A program made the position numbers and the translations under genes. The notes under the pieces are model-generated. The model was not told the origin of the DNA and did not search any database. It saw only the letters and a list, made by a program, of their open reading frames with translations. A stretch of DNA of 15,932 nt from Bacteroidota bacterium (GTDB lineage Bacteria; Bacteroidota; Ignavibacteria; UBA10030; UBA6906), in the NCBI GenBank assembly GCA_017860555.1, contig JAGDMJ010000016.1:1-15932 (forward strand). The letters run 5' to 3'. This document shows positions 6,452 through 14,676 of the stretch, piece after piece. Position 1 is the first letter of the stretch. Each line of letters starts with the position of its first letter.

Positions 6452-9095
6452 AGAATGGTATAAGAGTTTCGAGCAATTCCGCTCGATGCTCGTGAACATG
6501 GTGGATGACCTCCTGGAGATTCTCGACCGGGATCCGCGCTACCGATGTTTTACGCTCGATGGCCAGACCGTCGTGCTGGACGACTATCTGGCCGTCAGGC
6601 CCGAACGCGAGGAGGAACTGCGCCGGCTGGTGCGCGAGGGTCGCTTGATAATCGGCCCCTGGTATGTGCTGCCGGATGAGTTCCTGGTGAGCGCTGAGGC
6701 GGCGGTCCGGAATCTTCATGCCGGCATGCGCCGCTCGCGCGATTTCGGCGCGGAGATGAAGGTCGGCTACATACCGGATTCCTTCGGCCATATTGCCATG
6801 ATGCCGGCGATCCTGAGCGGCTTTGGCATCGACACGGTGCTGCTCTACCGCGGATTCGGCGGAGAACCAGGCCAGGACAGCTCGGAATACTGGTGGACAG
6901 GGCCGGATGGAACCCGATGCCTGATGCTTCATCTGTTCCGGCACGGCTACAGCGCCTGCTACTTCCACCAGGAGACAGAGAAGGAGATCCTGCAGAGGTT
7001 CAAAGAGCTGAAGGAGGAAGTGGATGCGCGCGCTGCCACGGGGCACCGCTTGTTATTGAATGGCGGCGACCACCATTGGCCTGATCCAAAGCTGCCGCAG
7101 ACGCTTGACCTCCTGCGGAAGAACTTCAACGGCGAGTTTGCCCACAGCAGCGTACCGCAGTATGCCGCCGCCGTCAAAAAGGAAGTGAAAGATCTCCCGG
7201 AGGTCCAGGGAGAGCTCCGGTTTGGCTACCGCTATGCCTTCGTGGTCATCGGCGGGGTCTACTCCAGCCGGATGTACCTCAAACAGCAGAACTGGCAGAA
7301 GCAGCTGCTCCTGCAGCGATACGCCGAGCCGCTGAATGCCTACGCCGTGGCTGAGGGCATGCGTTCGCAGCTGCCTCTCATTCGCCATGCCTGGCGTACC
7401 CTCATGCAGAATCACCCGCACGACAGCATCTGCGGCTGCAGTATCGACCCGGTCCATCGCGAGATGATGACCCGCTTCAAAGCGGTGGAAGACGTCGGGC
7501 AGTCCATCGTCGAGACTTCGCTCGACCGGATCATTCCGTATGATGACCTCGCCTCGGGGGACGACCGGTATATTTTCTTTTTCAACCCGTCGCCGTTCGT
7601 CCGCTCCGGCGTGGCTGAGGCACAGGTGAGTTTCTATCTCCAGGACATCGTGGTCGGATTGAATCCCGATGTGAGAGTCGCCCCCAAGAAGCCGCCTGTT
7701 GCCGGCTTCTCGCTCCACAACGCGGAGGGGAAGGAAATTCCCTTCCAGATCCTTGACCGGCACGAGGGGTACGATATCGCGTATACCAACTACAACTACC
7801 CGAGGCAGACCTACGCGGACAACTTCCGGATCCTGGTGGACGTGAAGGATGTCCCGCCGGTCGGATACAAAGGACTGTCGATCGTGAAGGGGAAGAAATT
7901 CCGGAAGTACCCGACCACCCTCCGGTGCGGCAGGAATTTTCTTGAGAATGATTTCCTCCGGGTCGAGGCGAACAACCGCGGAGAACTCACGCTGAAGGAC
8001 AAGACTTCCGGACAGGCCTATGCAAAGCTGAACACATTCGAAGATTCGGGCGACGTGGGGGATGAATACAACTACTCCTATCCTCGCAAGGACAAATGGG
8101 TCTCCTCGACCAAAGGAACGACGCGGGTTGCGCTCGCGGAGGAGGGGCCCCTGCGCGTTGCGCTCCGGATCACAACGGTCATGAAGGTGCCTGCGGAAGC
8201 CGCTCCGGACAGGAACTCGCGGAGTCCCAGGAACACTCTTCTCCGGATTGAATCGCTGGTGTCTCTGACGCCTCGTGCACGTTTCCTGGATGTCCGGACG
8301 ACTGTGGACAACACGGCGAAGGACCACAGGCTGCGCGTCCTGTTTCCCGCCGGGATTGCGACGGACACGAGTGTTGCCGATTCGCAGTTCTGCATCGTGG
8401 AGCGCAAGCAGCAGAAGTATGACCTTGCGAAGTTCACGATCGAGCATCCGACCATGGTTGCGCCGATGCAGCGTTTCGTGACCATCAAGGACCAGGAAAA
8501 AGCTTTCACGCTCCTGTCGTACGGCCTCCCCGAATATGAGCTCAAACCGGACGGGAAGGGGACCCTCGCACTCACTCTGCTGCGGTGCGTCGGCACGCTG
8601 GCTGCCGACAAACCCATTACGCGTCCCGGCGGCAAATCTGGCTGGCACAATGACACACCCGACGCCCAATGCCAGGGGACGCACGCCTTCAGGTATGCCC
8701 TCTTTCCCCACTCTGCCAACGCTCTGACAAGCGATGAAGAGGTCAATACCACTAGCGAGGAGTTCCACCTGCCATTCCTCGCCGTGCGGCGGAAGAACAG
8801 CGGGGCGCTCCCGGTGGAAGGGTCCTTCGTGAGTGTTGCGCCTTCCCGGCTCGTTTTGAGCGCCCTGAAGCAATCGGAGGAAGGAAATGCGCTGATCGTG
8901 CGCCTGTACAACCCCGGTTCCCTCGAGGTGAGAGGCGAGGTTCAGTCCTCGAAACCCGTCGTGAAAGCGTCATGGTGCAGACTCGATGAAACGGAGACCG
9001 CGCCGGCCGAGGTATTCAACGGGAGGACGATTCCCCTGAGCGTTCCTCCTGCGGGAATTGTTTCCCTGAAGTTGACGATCGAGGATTTCGCCTGA
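6408..9095 (+). CDS. GH38 family alpha-mannosidase
   Basis: This 895-residue protein is a retaining, metal-dependent alpha-mannosidase that hydrolyses alpha-linked mannose from oligosaccharides. The start ATG 6408 (MKPTYHIVSHSHWDREWYKS) puts the family's N-terminal metal-binding motif at residues 10-17 (His10, His12 and Asp14 in HSHWDREW). The frame is open upstream to 6252, but that extra sequence lies over the kinase gene and is not family-like. PDSFGH has Asp124 as the expected nucleophile. QNHPHDSICGCS holds His338-Asp339, matching the conserved metal-ligand HD of the family (HHD in eukaryotic members). GH38 catalytic and middle domains fill roughly residues 1-370, followed by the large C-terminal beta domains; total length is typical. 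There is no signal peptide, so it should act in the cytoplasm on imported oligosaccharides. Confidence 0.96.
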   Translation: MKPTYHIVSHSHWDREWYKSFEQFRSMLVNMVDDLLEILDRDPRYRCFTLDGQTVVLDDYLAVRPEREEELRRLVREGRLIIGPWYVLPDEFLVSAEAAVRNLHAGMRRSRDFGAEMKVGYIPDSFGHIAMMPAILSGFGIDTVLLYRGFGGEPGQDSSEYWWTGPDGTRCLMLHLFRHGYSACYFHQETEKEILQRFKELKEEVDARAATGHRLLLNGGDHHWPDPKLPQTLDLLRKNFNGEFAHSSVPQYAAAVKKEVKDLPEVQGELRFGYRYAFVVIGGVYSSRMYLKQQNWQKQLLLQRYAEPLNAYAVAEGMRSQLPLIRHAWRTLMQNHPHDSICGCSIDPVHREMMTRFKAVEDVGQSIVETSLDRIIPYDDLASGDDRYIFFFNPSPFVRSGVAEAQVSFYLQDIVVGLNPDVRVAPKKPPVAGFSLHNAEGKEIPFQILDRHEGYDIAYTNYNYPRQTYADNFRILVDVKDVPPVGYKGLSIVKGKKFRKYPTTLRCGRNFLENDFLRVEANNRGELTLKDKTSGQAYAKLNTFEDSGDVGDEYNYSYPRKDKWVSSTKGTTRVALAEEGPLRVALRITTVMKVPAEAAPDRNSRSPRNTLLRIESLVSLTPRARFLDVRTTVDNTAKDHRLRVLFPAGIATDTSVADSQFCIVERKQQKYDLAKFTIEHPTMVAPMQRFVTIKDQEKAFTLLSYGLPEYELKPDGKGTLALTLLRCVGTLAADKPITRPGGKSGWHNDTPDAQCQGTHAFRYALFPHSANALTSDEEVNTTSEEFHLPFLAVRRKNSGALPVEGSFVSVAPSRLVLSALKQSEEGNALIVRLYNPGSLEVRGEVQSSKPVVKASWCRLDETETAPAEVFNGRTIPLSVPPAGIVSLKLTIEDFA

Positions 9096-9109
9096 CCGGC
9101 ATCAACCAG

Positions 9110-9143
9110 AATGCCTTGCGTTCGCAGTCGAGCGAGAGGCATT
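9110..9143. repeat. Perfect 7-bp inverted repeat upstream of the M20 gene
   Basis: AATGCCT at 9110-9116 is matched by AGGCATT at 9137-9143, with 20 bases between them that include the near-palindrome TGCGTTCGCA. The right arm overlaps GAGAGG at 9134-9139, the best ribosome binding site near the M20 start. A hairpin here could affect initiation, or it may be chance. No T-run follows, so it is not an intrinsic terminator. Confidence 0.3.
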
Positions 9144-9166
9144 GCCAATTGGACCGTATTCGTCGC

Positions 9167-10291
9167 ATGGATGCTCCTGAAAAACTCCTTTCAGACCTGG
9201 TCGCGATTCCCAGCATCAATCCCATGGGGCGTGGCCGGGAAGGGAGCCAGTATGGTGAGGGGGCTCTGGCGGAGTTTGTGGCAGAACACCTGCGGCACGC
9301 TTCGGTGGATGTGGAACTCGACGACGTAGCGCCGGGACGGCCAAATGTCATGGCACGGCTGGATGTCGGTGCCCGCCAGACGCTTCTTCTGGAAGCCCAC
9401 CTGGATACGGTGTTTGCCGACCGGATGACGATCGACCCATTCCGCCCTGTGATCCGGGAGGGACGATTGTATGGCAGGGGCGCGTGTGACACCAAAGGAT
9501 CGCTGGCCGCGTTTCTGCACGTGCTCTGTTCGTATGCCGAAGGCATCCAGAAGCCAAAGATGAACATTCTTCTGCTTGCGGTTGCCGATGAAGAATACGG
9601 GTTCACCGGGGCGAAGCATGCCGTCTCCAGGGGGCTAAAAGCGGACTTTGGCATTGCCGGAGAACCAACACAACTACACATCGTCCGTGCTCACAAAGGC
9701 GTCACTCGCTGGAAGATCGTGACGCATGGCGTGGCGGCGCATTCCGCCTATCCTGACCGCGGCAGGAATGCCATTTACACCATGGCGCGGGTGGTTGCCC
9801 GTCTTGAGGCACATGCGGCTGCGCTCGTGAGGAACTCTCCTCACCCGTTGCTCGGCACTCCAACGTTGAGCGTGGGGGTGATCGAAGGAGGGCAGACGGT
9901 GAACATCGTGCCCGACCGGTGCATGATCGAGGTGGATCGCAGGACCCTGCCGGGGGAAACGGATGCTTCGGTCCTCGGCGCGGCCACGAAGGCGTTGGAC
10001 GGCATCGAAAATTGGGAAACTGTGGGACCACATTTGTCCATTGCGGGCATGGAAGTCAGCGCCGGGAGCGCCGTCGTGCAGAAACTCGCGCAGGCAGTGG
10101 ACGACATCGTGGGTCGGGTCGCGATAGAATCGGCACAATATGCAACCGACGCCGGCGTGTACAACGGTTACGGCATTCCCACCGTGGTGTTTGGACCGGG
10201 GGACATAGCCCGCGCACATACGGAAGAAGAGTATATCGAGATCGATCAACTGCACGACGCAGTTCGCATCATCGAACGGGTCCTCCAATGA
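9167..10291 (+). CDS. M20 family metallo-amidohydrolase (ArgE/DapE/aminoacylase-like)
   Basis: This 374-residue protein carries the full dinuclear-zinc M20 set. AHLDTVFAD gives His78 and Asp80, GACDTKGS gives Asp108 (bridging ligand), DEEYGF gives Glu142 (catalytic base) and Glu143, AGEPTQL gives Glu166, and RAHTEEEY gives His351. Family members hydrolyse amide bonds such as N-acetylornithine, N-succinyl-diaminopimelate or other N-acyl amino acids; the substrate here is not readable. ATG 9167 gives the usual compact N terminus (MDAPEKLLSDLVAIPSINP) but lacks a close ribosome binding site. TTG 9149 has GAGAGG nine bases upstream and is a real alternative. The stop overlaps the ROK kinase start as ATGA, so the two are probably translated together. 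In a glycan operon this could mean deacylation of an amino-sugar or glycosyl-amino-acid product, but that is speculation. Confidence 0.93.
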   Translation: MDAPEKLLSDLVAIPSINPMGRGREGSQYGEGALAEFVAEHLRHASVDVELDDVAPGRPNVMARLDVGARQTLLLEAHLDTVFADRMTIDPFRPVIREGRLYGRGACDTKGSLAAFLHVLCSYAEGIQKPKMNILLLAVADEEYGFTGAKHAVSRGLKADFGIAGEPTQLHIVRAHKGVTRWKIVTHGVAAHSAYPDRGRNAIYTMARVVARLEAHAAALVRNSPHPLLGTPTLSVGVIEGGQTVNIVPDRCMIEVDRRTLPGETDASVLGAATKALDGIENWETVGPHLSIAGMEVSAGSAVVQKLAQAVDDIVGRVAIESAQYATDAGVYNGYGIPTVVFGPGDIARAHTEEEYIEIDQLHDAVRIIERVLQ

Positions 10292-11232
10292 ACAGTCCGT
10301 CCATTCTGGGTCTTGATGTCGGCGGCACGAAGATCGGCGTCATCATCGGTACGCCCACGGGTGAGATCCATGCCCGGAGATCGTTTGCCACCCATCCTGA
10401 GCGCGGGTTCCAACCGGTCTTTGACGAGATGGTCCATGTGGCGGAGCAAGTCATCGATCAGGCCCGCTCTCCCGTGACGGCCGTCAGCGTCTCGATCGGA
10501 GGCCCGCTGGACGTCCTGAACGGCATTATCAAATCACCGCCGAACCTTCCGGGATGGGTAGACATTCCGCTCAAGCAGCTGCTCGCACGTCACTTTCAGG
10601 TGCCGGTCTATGTTGAGCACGACGGCAACGCGGGGGCGCTGGCGGAATTCTATTTCGGGGCCGGGCGGGGGTTCAAGAACATCGTTTTTGTCACTATGGG
10701 GACGGGCTTCGGGGCAGGTTTGATACTTGACGGCCGACTCTACCGTGGAACGAGTGACGTTGCGGGAGAGGCAGGACACATCAGAGTTGCCGAAGACGGA
10801 CCGCTCTGCTACGGGAAAGCGGGATCGCTGGAGGGTTTCGGCAGCGGAACGGGGATTGCCCGACTTGCGCACCTGATGTATCCGGCCATCTGGGGGCAGG
10901 ATGTGACCGCCGTCGAAGTGCACGAGGCATGGCACAAGGGCTCTCCCGAGGCACGCGAGGTTTTTGGACGCGCTGCTCTTTATCTGGGACGTGGCCTTGC
11001 CATCATTGCGGACATCCTGAACCCGCAACGGATCATCATGGGGGGACTCGGAATGCGTGCGCAGGCGGCGCTGATCGAGCCGGCGAAGCGCGTCTTCCTG
11101 GAAGAAACGCTCCTCGAGGCCAGTCGGGTCTGCGAGATCGTCCCTGCGGAGATCGGAGAGTCCATCGGAGACCTTGCCGCGCTCTGTGCCGCGCTCGATC
11201 AAGGGGGGCTCCACCAAGCTTTGCCGATATAG
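10288..11232 (+). CDS. ROK family sugar kinase lacking the zinc-binding cysteines
   Basis: This 314-residue protein is an ATP-dependent hexose kinase of the ROK family, cytoplasmic. ATG 10288 overlaps the preceding stop as ATGA. The phosphate-binding loop is LDVGGTKIG (residues 9-17). EHDGNAGALAEFYFGAG contains Asp112, the expected catalytic base, and VTMGTGFGAGLIL is the second phosphate loop. GEAGH has His164, normally a zinc ligand and sugar contact. The usual CxCGxxGCxE motif reads LCYGKAGSLE here: the three Cys positions are Leu173, Tyr175 and Ser180, while Glu182 is kept. It therefore belongs to a zinc-less ROK subgroup. There is no N-terminal helix-turn-helix, so it is a kinase, not a NagC/XylR-type regulator. 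Candidate substrates include glucose, mannose, fructose and N-acetylhexosamines; the mannosidase upstream makes mannose reasonable. Confidence 0.94.
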   Translation: MNSPSILGLDVGGTKIGVIIGTPTGEIHARRSFATHPERGFQPVFDEMVHVAEQVIDQARSPVTAVSVSIGGPLDVLNGIIKSPPNLPGWVDIPLKQLLARHFQVPVYVEHDGNAGALAEFYFGAGRGFKNIVFVTMGTGFGAGLILDGRLYRGTSDVAGEAGHIRVAEDGPLCYGKAGSLEGFGSGTGIARLAHLMYPAIWGQDVTAVEVHEAWHKGSPEAREVFGRAALYLGRGLAIIADILNPQRIIMGGLGMRAQAALIEPAKRVFLEETLLEASRVCEIVPAEIGESIGDLAALCAALDQGGLHQALPI

Positions 11233-11243
11233 TTGAACAGAAG

Positions 11244-11280
11244 GCACCGTCTGAGAATATGCGGCACGCGCGGACGGTGC
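11244..11280. repeat. 8-bp perfect inverted repeat in the ROK-lyase gap
   Basis: GCACCGTC (11244-11251) and GACGGTGC (11273-11280) pair perfectly, and a T.G plus a G-C pair can extend the stem to 10. The loop is about 17 bases and contains a smaller GCG/CGC pairing. It lies in the 113-bp gap 11233-11345. The downstream flank is GCGATCGGG with no T-run, so an intrinsic terminator is not supported. An RNA-processing or regulatory hairpin separating the two halves of the operon is possible. I see no convincing promoter elsewhere in this gap. Confidence 0.45.
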
Positions 11281-11345
11281 GCGATCGGGTCCAGTGACTC
11301 CGGTCTAGATGAAGCTCACGTTTTCGCAAACAATCCTGGAAGATC

Positions 11346-13607
11346 ATGAAACGGATCATTGCCCTGTTGGTCAGTTTACTCATTGCGCATTCGGCGTTTT
11401 CCCAGAAGGCGCTCTATCTCGATCTCATCAAGAAATCGGTTGAAAAAAGCTGGAGGGAGACGCCGGCGTTGCTCGAGCAATGGAAGAAGAGAACCAAGCC
11501 CAATATTCTCTGGGGGTATGACGCCCCGGGGCATCCGGTGTATCTGGCGGCAACTCTCGGGTTTCTCTATGAACAGACACACGAGCGGGTGTATGCCGAA
11601 CGCGCCGCAAAGCTGCTCGCGGAATACGGCAGCCTGCGGCAGACGCTGACCGGAGAGTATGTGAAGGGGCGGGTGGAGTACAAAGACGGTGTCCCGGCCC
11701 TTGCGAATTTTTTCTACATGCCTCCCTACGCACGCGCGTATATGGCGATTCGAGGGAGCGATGTGATTGATGCCGGTTCGCGGTCCACCATTGAACGGGA
11801 TCTTGCCGGAAGCGTTGACTTCATTTTCCGGTTTCCCGAATGGGGGGCGCACAACCGGGCAATGCTCCGCGCCGAAGCATTCTGCTATGCGTATACGGCT
11901 TTGCCGAACCATCCCAGCGCGCCGAGGTGGAAGCAGATGGCGGATGTGATCGCCGCAGACAATATCTATCATTGGGAAATCGAGGATGCCTCGATCTATC
12001 ACCCGGTGTGGCTCTATTCGCTGTTCTCGTATGCCGATGCCGCGCACCGGCCCGAAACGTATACGTCGCCCATGATGCGCTACTATCTCGAGTATTACAC
12101 GAAGCTCATTGGGCCGGCCGGGACCGTGCCGGATTTCGGCGACGCGCAGTGGAATGCCGCCTCGGGCGCGTTGCGCTTTGTGCCGGTCTTCGAGAAGGGT
12201 GCCGCCGTGTACAAGAATCCCGAGATGAAATGGGCTGCCGCCTCGGTCCTGAAGACCGTCACCGACCGTACGGACACCATCGGCACAGGCGACGCCTATT
12301 CCTTGATCGACGCGTACCGCTGGGCGGATGAGTCGGTCACTCCCGCCGTACCCAGCTCCCTCAGCCAGGAAATGCTCGATGACCTGGTCGGCAAAAAGGT
12401 CGTGTTCCGGAACGGGTGGGCACCGTCGAGCATGTACATGTTGTTGAATTATTGTGATGAAGGTGAGGGCGGCTGGTTGGGGCGTGAATACCTCCGCCAG
12501 ACCATCACCGTCGAAGAAGAAAAGATGCATCACGGGCATGCCGATGAGAACAGCATTGTGCTTCTCATGAATAAAGGCTCTGTTCTCCTTCATGATGCCG
12601 GGTACAGGAACGACCTTCCAAGCGGGAAGTATGGTGCCTGGAGGCAGGATTATTTCCACAACCGCCTCGTTGCGCGGCTGAACAAACGGGACAAGAATCA
12701 ATCCATGCTGGAGTTTGTGCAGAACTCCGGGGCCTACCGGCAGGTCCGGACGCAGAAGGTCGATTTCCTGAGTCTCCATGACGTGGATATGAGCCGAACC
12801 CGCCTTATCGACGACAAGCTGGGGTATCAATGGGATCGCGTGATAACGTACGTGCGCGATCCGGGATATTTCGTGGTTGTGGACGCCATCAAGATGCTCC
12901 GGTCCGATTATTTCACCTTCACGAATTTCTGGCATGCGCAGAACATCCTGAAGCGCGGCGAGCACTGGTTTGACATTGCGACGGATTCCCTGCCCCAGGG
13001 TTTCCAATTTCCGAAGAATCAGTCGCTCCTGGTCTTTTTTCTCGAGACCTACGCGAAGACGGAAGGCGCGGAGCCGATCAGTCGTCACTCCCAGACCGAA
13101 CAGGCCGTCTATCAGACAATCTCGAGTCAGTACAGGACGGGAGACATGGAGCTGTTTGTTACCATGCTGATCCCGCACGACCGGTCAGTAGATCCTCAAG
13201 CGCTCCTCTCAAAGTTCAAGATGGTCCCGACCTCAGCTGCGTACAAGGCGGTCTGCCTGACTATGGAGCAGAACAATGCCGTTGTCACGCTTGGCATCAA
13301 AGCGGACCTGGACATGGAAGTCGCGCGTGAAAACATCAGGCCGCGCTACCTCTATGATCTGGGGAAGACCACCTACGGGGATTTCGAGACCGACGCGCAT
13401 TTCCTCTACGCAAGCACGGGAAAGGATTCGCTCCGCTATGCTGTTGCCAACGTGTTGCAACTGCGTTATCAGGGGAAAGCGCTCTTGGAGGCACTTCCGA
13501 ATACGCACAGCCTTCAGCCCGACGGGGCGCCGGACAGAGTAGGGTATTCGAAGTGGAGAGCGTGGGAAGGCGTGGCGAAGCAGGCACAACCAGGGTCGAA
13601 GAAGTGA
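11346..13607 (+). CDS. Exported heparinase II/III-like polysaccharide lyase
   Basis: This 753-residue protein has a clear signal peptide (MKRIIALLVSLLIAHSAFS, cleavage before QKALY). Residues ~25-330 form a helical (alpha/alpha) toroid containing WGAHNRAMLRAEAF (His169-Asn170) and SIYHPVW (Tyr218-His219). From ~residue 345 comes the heparinase II/III beta domain with its hallmark HHGHADENS (His395, His396, His398, Asp400) and, further on, QDYFHNRLV (His438-Asn439). Family members cleave uronic-acid-containing polysaccharides by beta-elimination, leaving an unsaturated uronate end. Family members also include alginate and oligo-alginate lyases, so the exact substrate and PL family remain open. 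It should act in the periplasm or outside the cell. The ribosome binding site is weak (TGGAAG very near the ATG). The gene follows a 113-bp gap after the ROK kinase. Confidence 0.9.
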   Translation: MKRIIALLVSLLIAHSAFSQKALYLDLIKKSVEKSWRETPALLEQWKKRTKPNILWGYDAPGHPVYLAATLGFLYEQTHERVYAERAAKLLAEYGSLRQTLTGEYVKGRVEYKDGVPALANFFYMPPYARAYMAIRGSDVIDAGSRSTIERDLAGSVDFIFRFPEWGAHNRAMLRAEAFCYAYTALPNHPSAPRWKQMADVIAADNIYHWEIEDASIYHPVWLYSLFSYADAAHRPETYTSPMMRYYLEYYTKLIGPAGTVPDFGDAQWNAASGALRFVPVFEKGAAVYKNPEMKWAAASVLKTVTDRTDTIGTGDAYSLIDAYRWADESVTPAVPSSLSQEMLDDLVGKKVVFRNGWAPSSMYMLLNYCDEGEGGWLGREYLRQTITVEEEKMHHGHADENSIVLLMNKGSVLLHDAGYRNDLPSGKYGAWRQDYFHNRLVARLNKRDKNQSMLEFVQNSGAYRQVRTQKVDFLSLHDVDMSRTRLIDDKLGYQWDRVITYVRDPGYFVVVDAIKMLRSDYFTFTNFWHAQNILKRGEHWFDIATDSLPQGFQFPKNQSLLVFFLETYAKTEGAEPISRHSQTEQAVYQTISSQYRTGDMELFVTMLIPHDRSVDPQALLSKFKMVPTSAAYKAVCLTMEQNNAVVTLGIKADLDMEVARENIRPRYLYDLGKTTYGDFETDAHFLYASTGKDSLRYAVANVLQLRYQGKALLEALPNTHSLQPDGAPDRVGYSKWRAWEGVAKQAQPGSKK

Positions 13608-13705
13608 ATTTCACCCTCACATGCATGGAAAGCATCAGTGCGGCTCTCAGCGCCAGCGTCCATGACGACGAGTCCGCGCCAAGCGCCGCAACATTATCGC
13701 AATGA
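13604..13705 (+). CDS. Candidate 33-residue coupling ORF (uncertain)
   Basis: A small frame starts at GTG 13604, which overlaps the lyase stop as GTGA. It ends at TGA 13703-13705, which overlaps the kinase start as ATGA. AGGG at 13592-13595 is eight bases before the GTG. It thus fills the 94-bp gap exactly, overlapping both neighbours. An internal ATG at 13625 would give 26 residues (start MESISAALSASVHDD). The product is Ser/Ala-rich, with no membrane segment or recognisable motif. The likeliest use, if translated, is to carry ribosomes to the kinase start, which has no ribosome binding site of its own. It could equally be chance. Confidence 0.3.
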   Translation: MNFTLTCMESISAALSASVHDDESAPSAATLSQ

Positions 13706-14631
13706 TCACGACCGTTACCCTGAACCCGATGCTGGATAAGACGGTCTATATTGATGCCGTCCGACCGGGGGAGATCGTCCGTGCCTCCAGGGTGGAGTTC
13801 GTTGTTGGCGGGAAGGGGATCAATGTCTCTCGCCAGTTGCAGCGCCTCGGATGCGACACGCTTGCAACCGGGTTCGCCGGGGGCGAGATTGGAGCACTCA
13901 TGAATCGCCTCCTCGACGACGAAGGACTCTCTCACGGCTTCATTCGTGTGGCCGGGTTGACACGCGAAGGGGTCACGTATCGCGATCCGAACAACGTCCA
14001 GACGTCCGTCTTCGAACCGCCGCATCGTGTGACGGTGCAGGAAGCGGACGCGCTTGTCTCGCTGTGCCGTTCGCTTGCCGGGAAAAGTTCCTGGCTGGTC
14101 TGTTCCGGGAGCTCACCATCACCCGAGGCGGACGGCGTGTTCCGGGATATCATCACCATAGCACACGAGGCGGGCATCCCTTCCGTCCTGGATTCGTACG
14201 GCGACGCTTTCCGCGCCGCGCTCCCGGCCGTGCCGGTGCTCGTCAAACCGAACAAGGATGAATATGAACAGACGTTCGGGAAGCCACTCAGGAGCGACGA
14301 AGACTTCCGCATGGCCCTTGAGTCGCTTTTGAGGCTTGGCATTACCTATTGTATCATTACCGCCGGTTCTTCGCCGTTCTATGCCGCAACACGTGATGGG
14401 ATCTGGAAAGTAACCCCGCCGACAGTCAAGGCCGTCAACCCGACCGGATCAGGGGACAGCATGATCGCGGGAATCCTCTGTGGGCTGACTCACGGATGGA
14501 GCTTCGAGCGCTGTTTGAGCTTCGGCGCCGCGGCCGGGGGAGCAAATGCAAGGGTCTGGGAGGTGGCCTCCTCGAGTCCCGAGGAAATCGAAGCGCTGGA
14601 AAGCGGAGTGGAAATTGTCTCGTGGAAATAA
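13702..14631 (+). CDS. 1-phosphofructokinase / tagatose-6-phosphate kinase-like PfkB enzyme
   Basis: This 309-residue protein is a cytoplasmic kinase of the FruK/LacC branch of the PfkB family, which phosphorylates sugar phosphates (fructose 1-phosphate, tagatose 6-phosphate or fructose 6-phosphate) to bisphosphates. Branch features are TLNPMLDKTVYID at the N terminus, VVGGKGINVSRQLQRLG (from residue 34), KPNKDEYE (Lys182) and NPTGSGDSMIAGIL (from residue 246, catalytic Asp252). Length is normal for the family. It is clearly of a different subfamily from the PfkB kinase at 5435. No ribosome binding site precedes ATG 13702, but a short frame ends exactly on it (ATGA). FruK, LacC and a PfkB-type phosphofructokinase cannot be separated by eye. 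In context it would feed released sugars into lower glycolysis. Confidence 0.92.
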   Translation: MITTVTLNPMLDKTVYIDAVRPGEIVRASRVEFVVGGKGINVSRQLQRLGCDTLATGFAGGEIGALMNRLLDDEGLSHGFIRVAGLTREGVTYRDPNNVQTSVFEPPHRVTVQEADALVSLCRSLAGKSSWLVCSGSSPSPEADGVFRDIITIAHEAGIPSVLDSYGDAFRAALPAVPVLVKPNKDEYEQTFGKPLRSDEDFRMALESLLRLGITYCIITAGSSPFYAATRDGIWKVTPPTVKAVNPTGSGDSMIAGILCGLTHGWSFERCLSFGAAAGGANARVWEVASSSPEEIEALESGVEIVSWK

Positions 14632-14676
14632 AGCAAATCAAAAAGAACAGTAGAGAGGGCGTCGGGATGAGTCACG

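Noticed and set aside
7053..8873. Long antisense open frame (about 606 codons) opposite the GH38 gene
   Set aside because: The sense frame carries a complete GH38 enzyme. The antisense frame has no recognisable motif and is a by-product of GC-rich codon use.
9919..10287. Upstream extension of the ROK frame
   Set aside because: It lies over the M20 gene. The ROK fold starts directly after ATG 10288, which forms an ATGA overlap.
11244..11290. Intrinsic terminator after the ROK gene
   Set aside because: The stem is adequate but the downstream flank is GC-rich with no T-run, so only an inverted repeat is reported.
11376..13178. Long antisense open frame (about 600 codons) opposite the heparinase-like gene
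   Set aside because: The sense frame has a signal peptide and family motifs. The antisense translation shows no family-like pattern.
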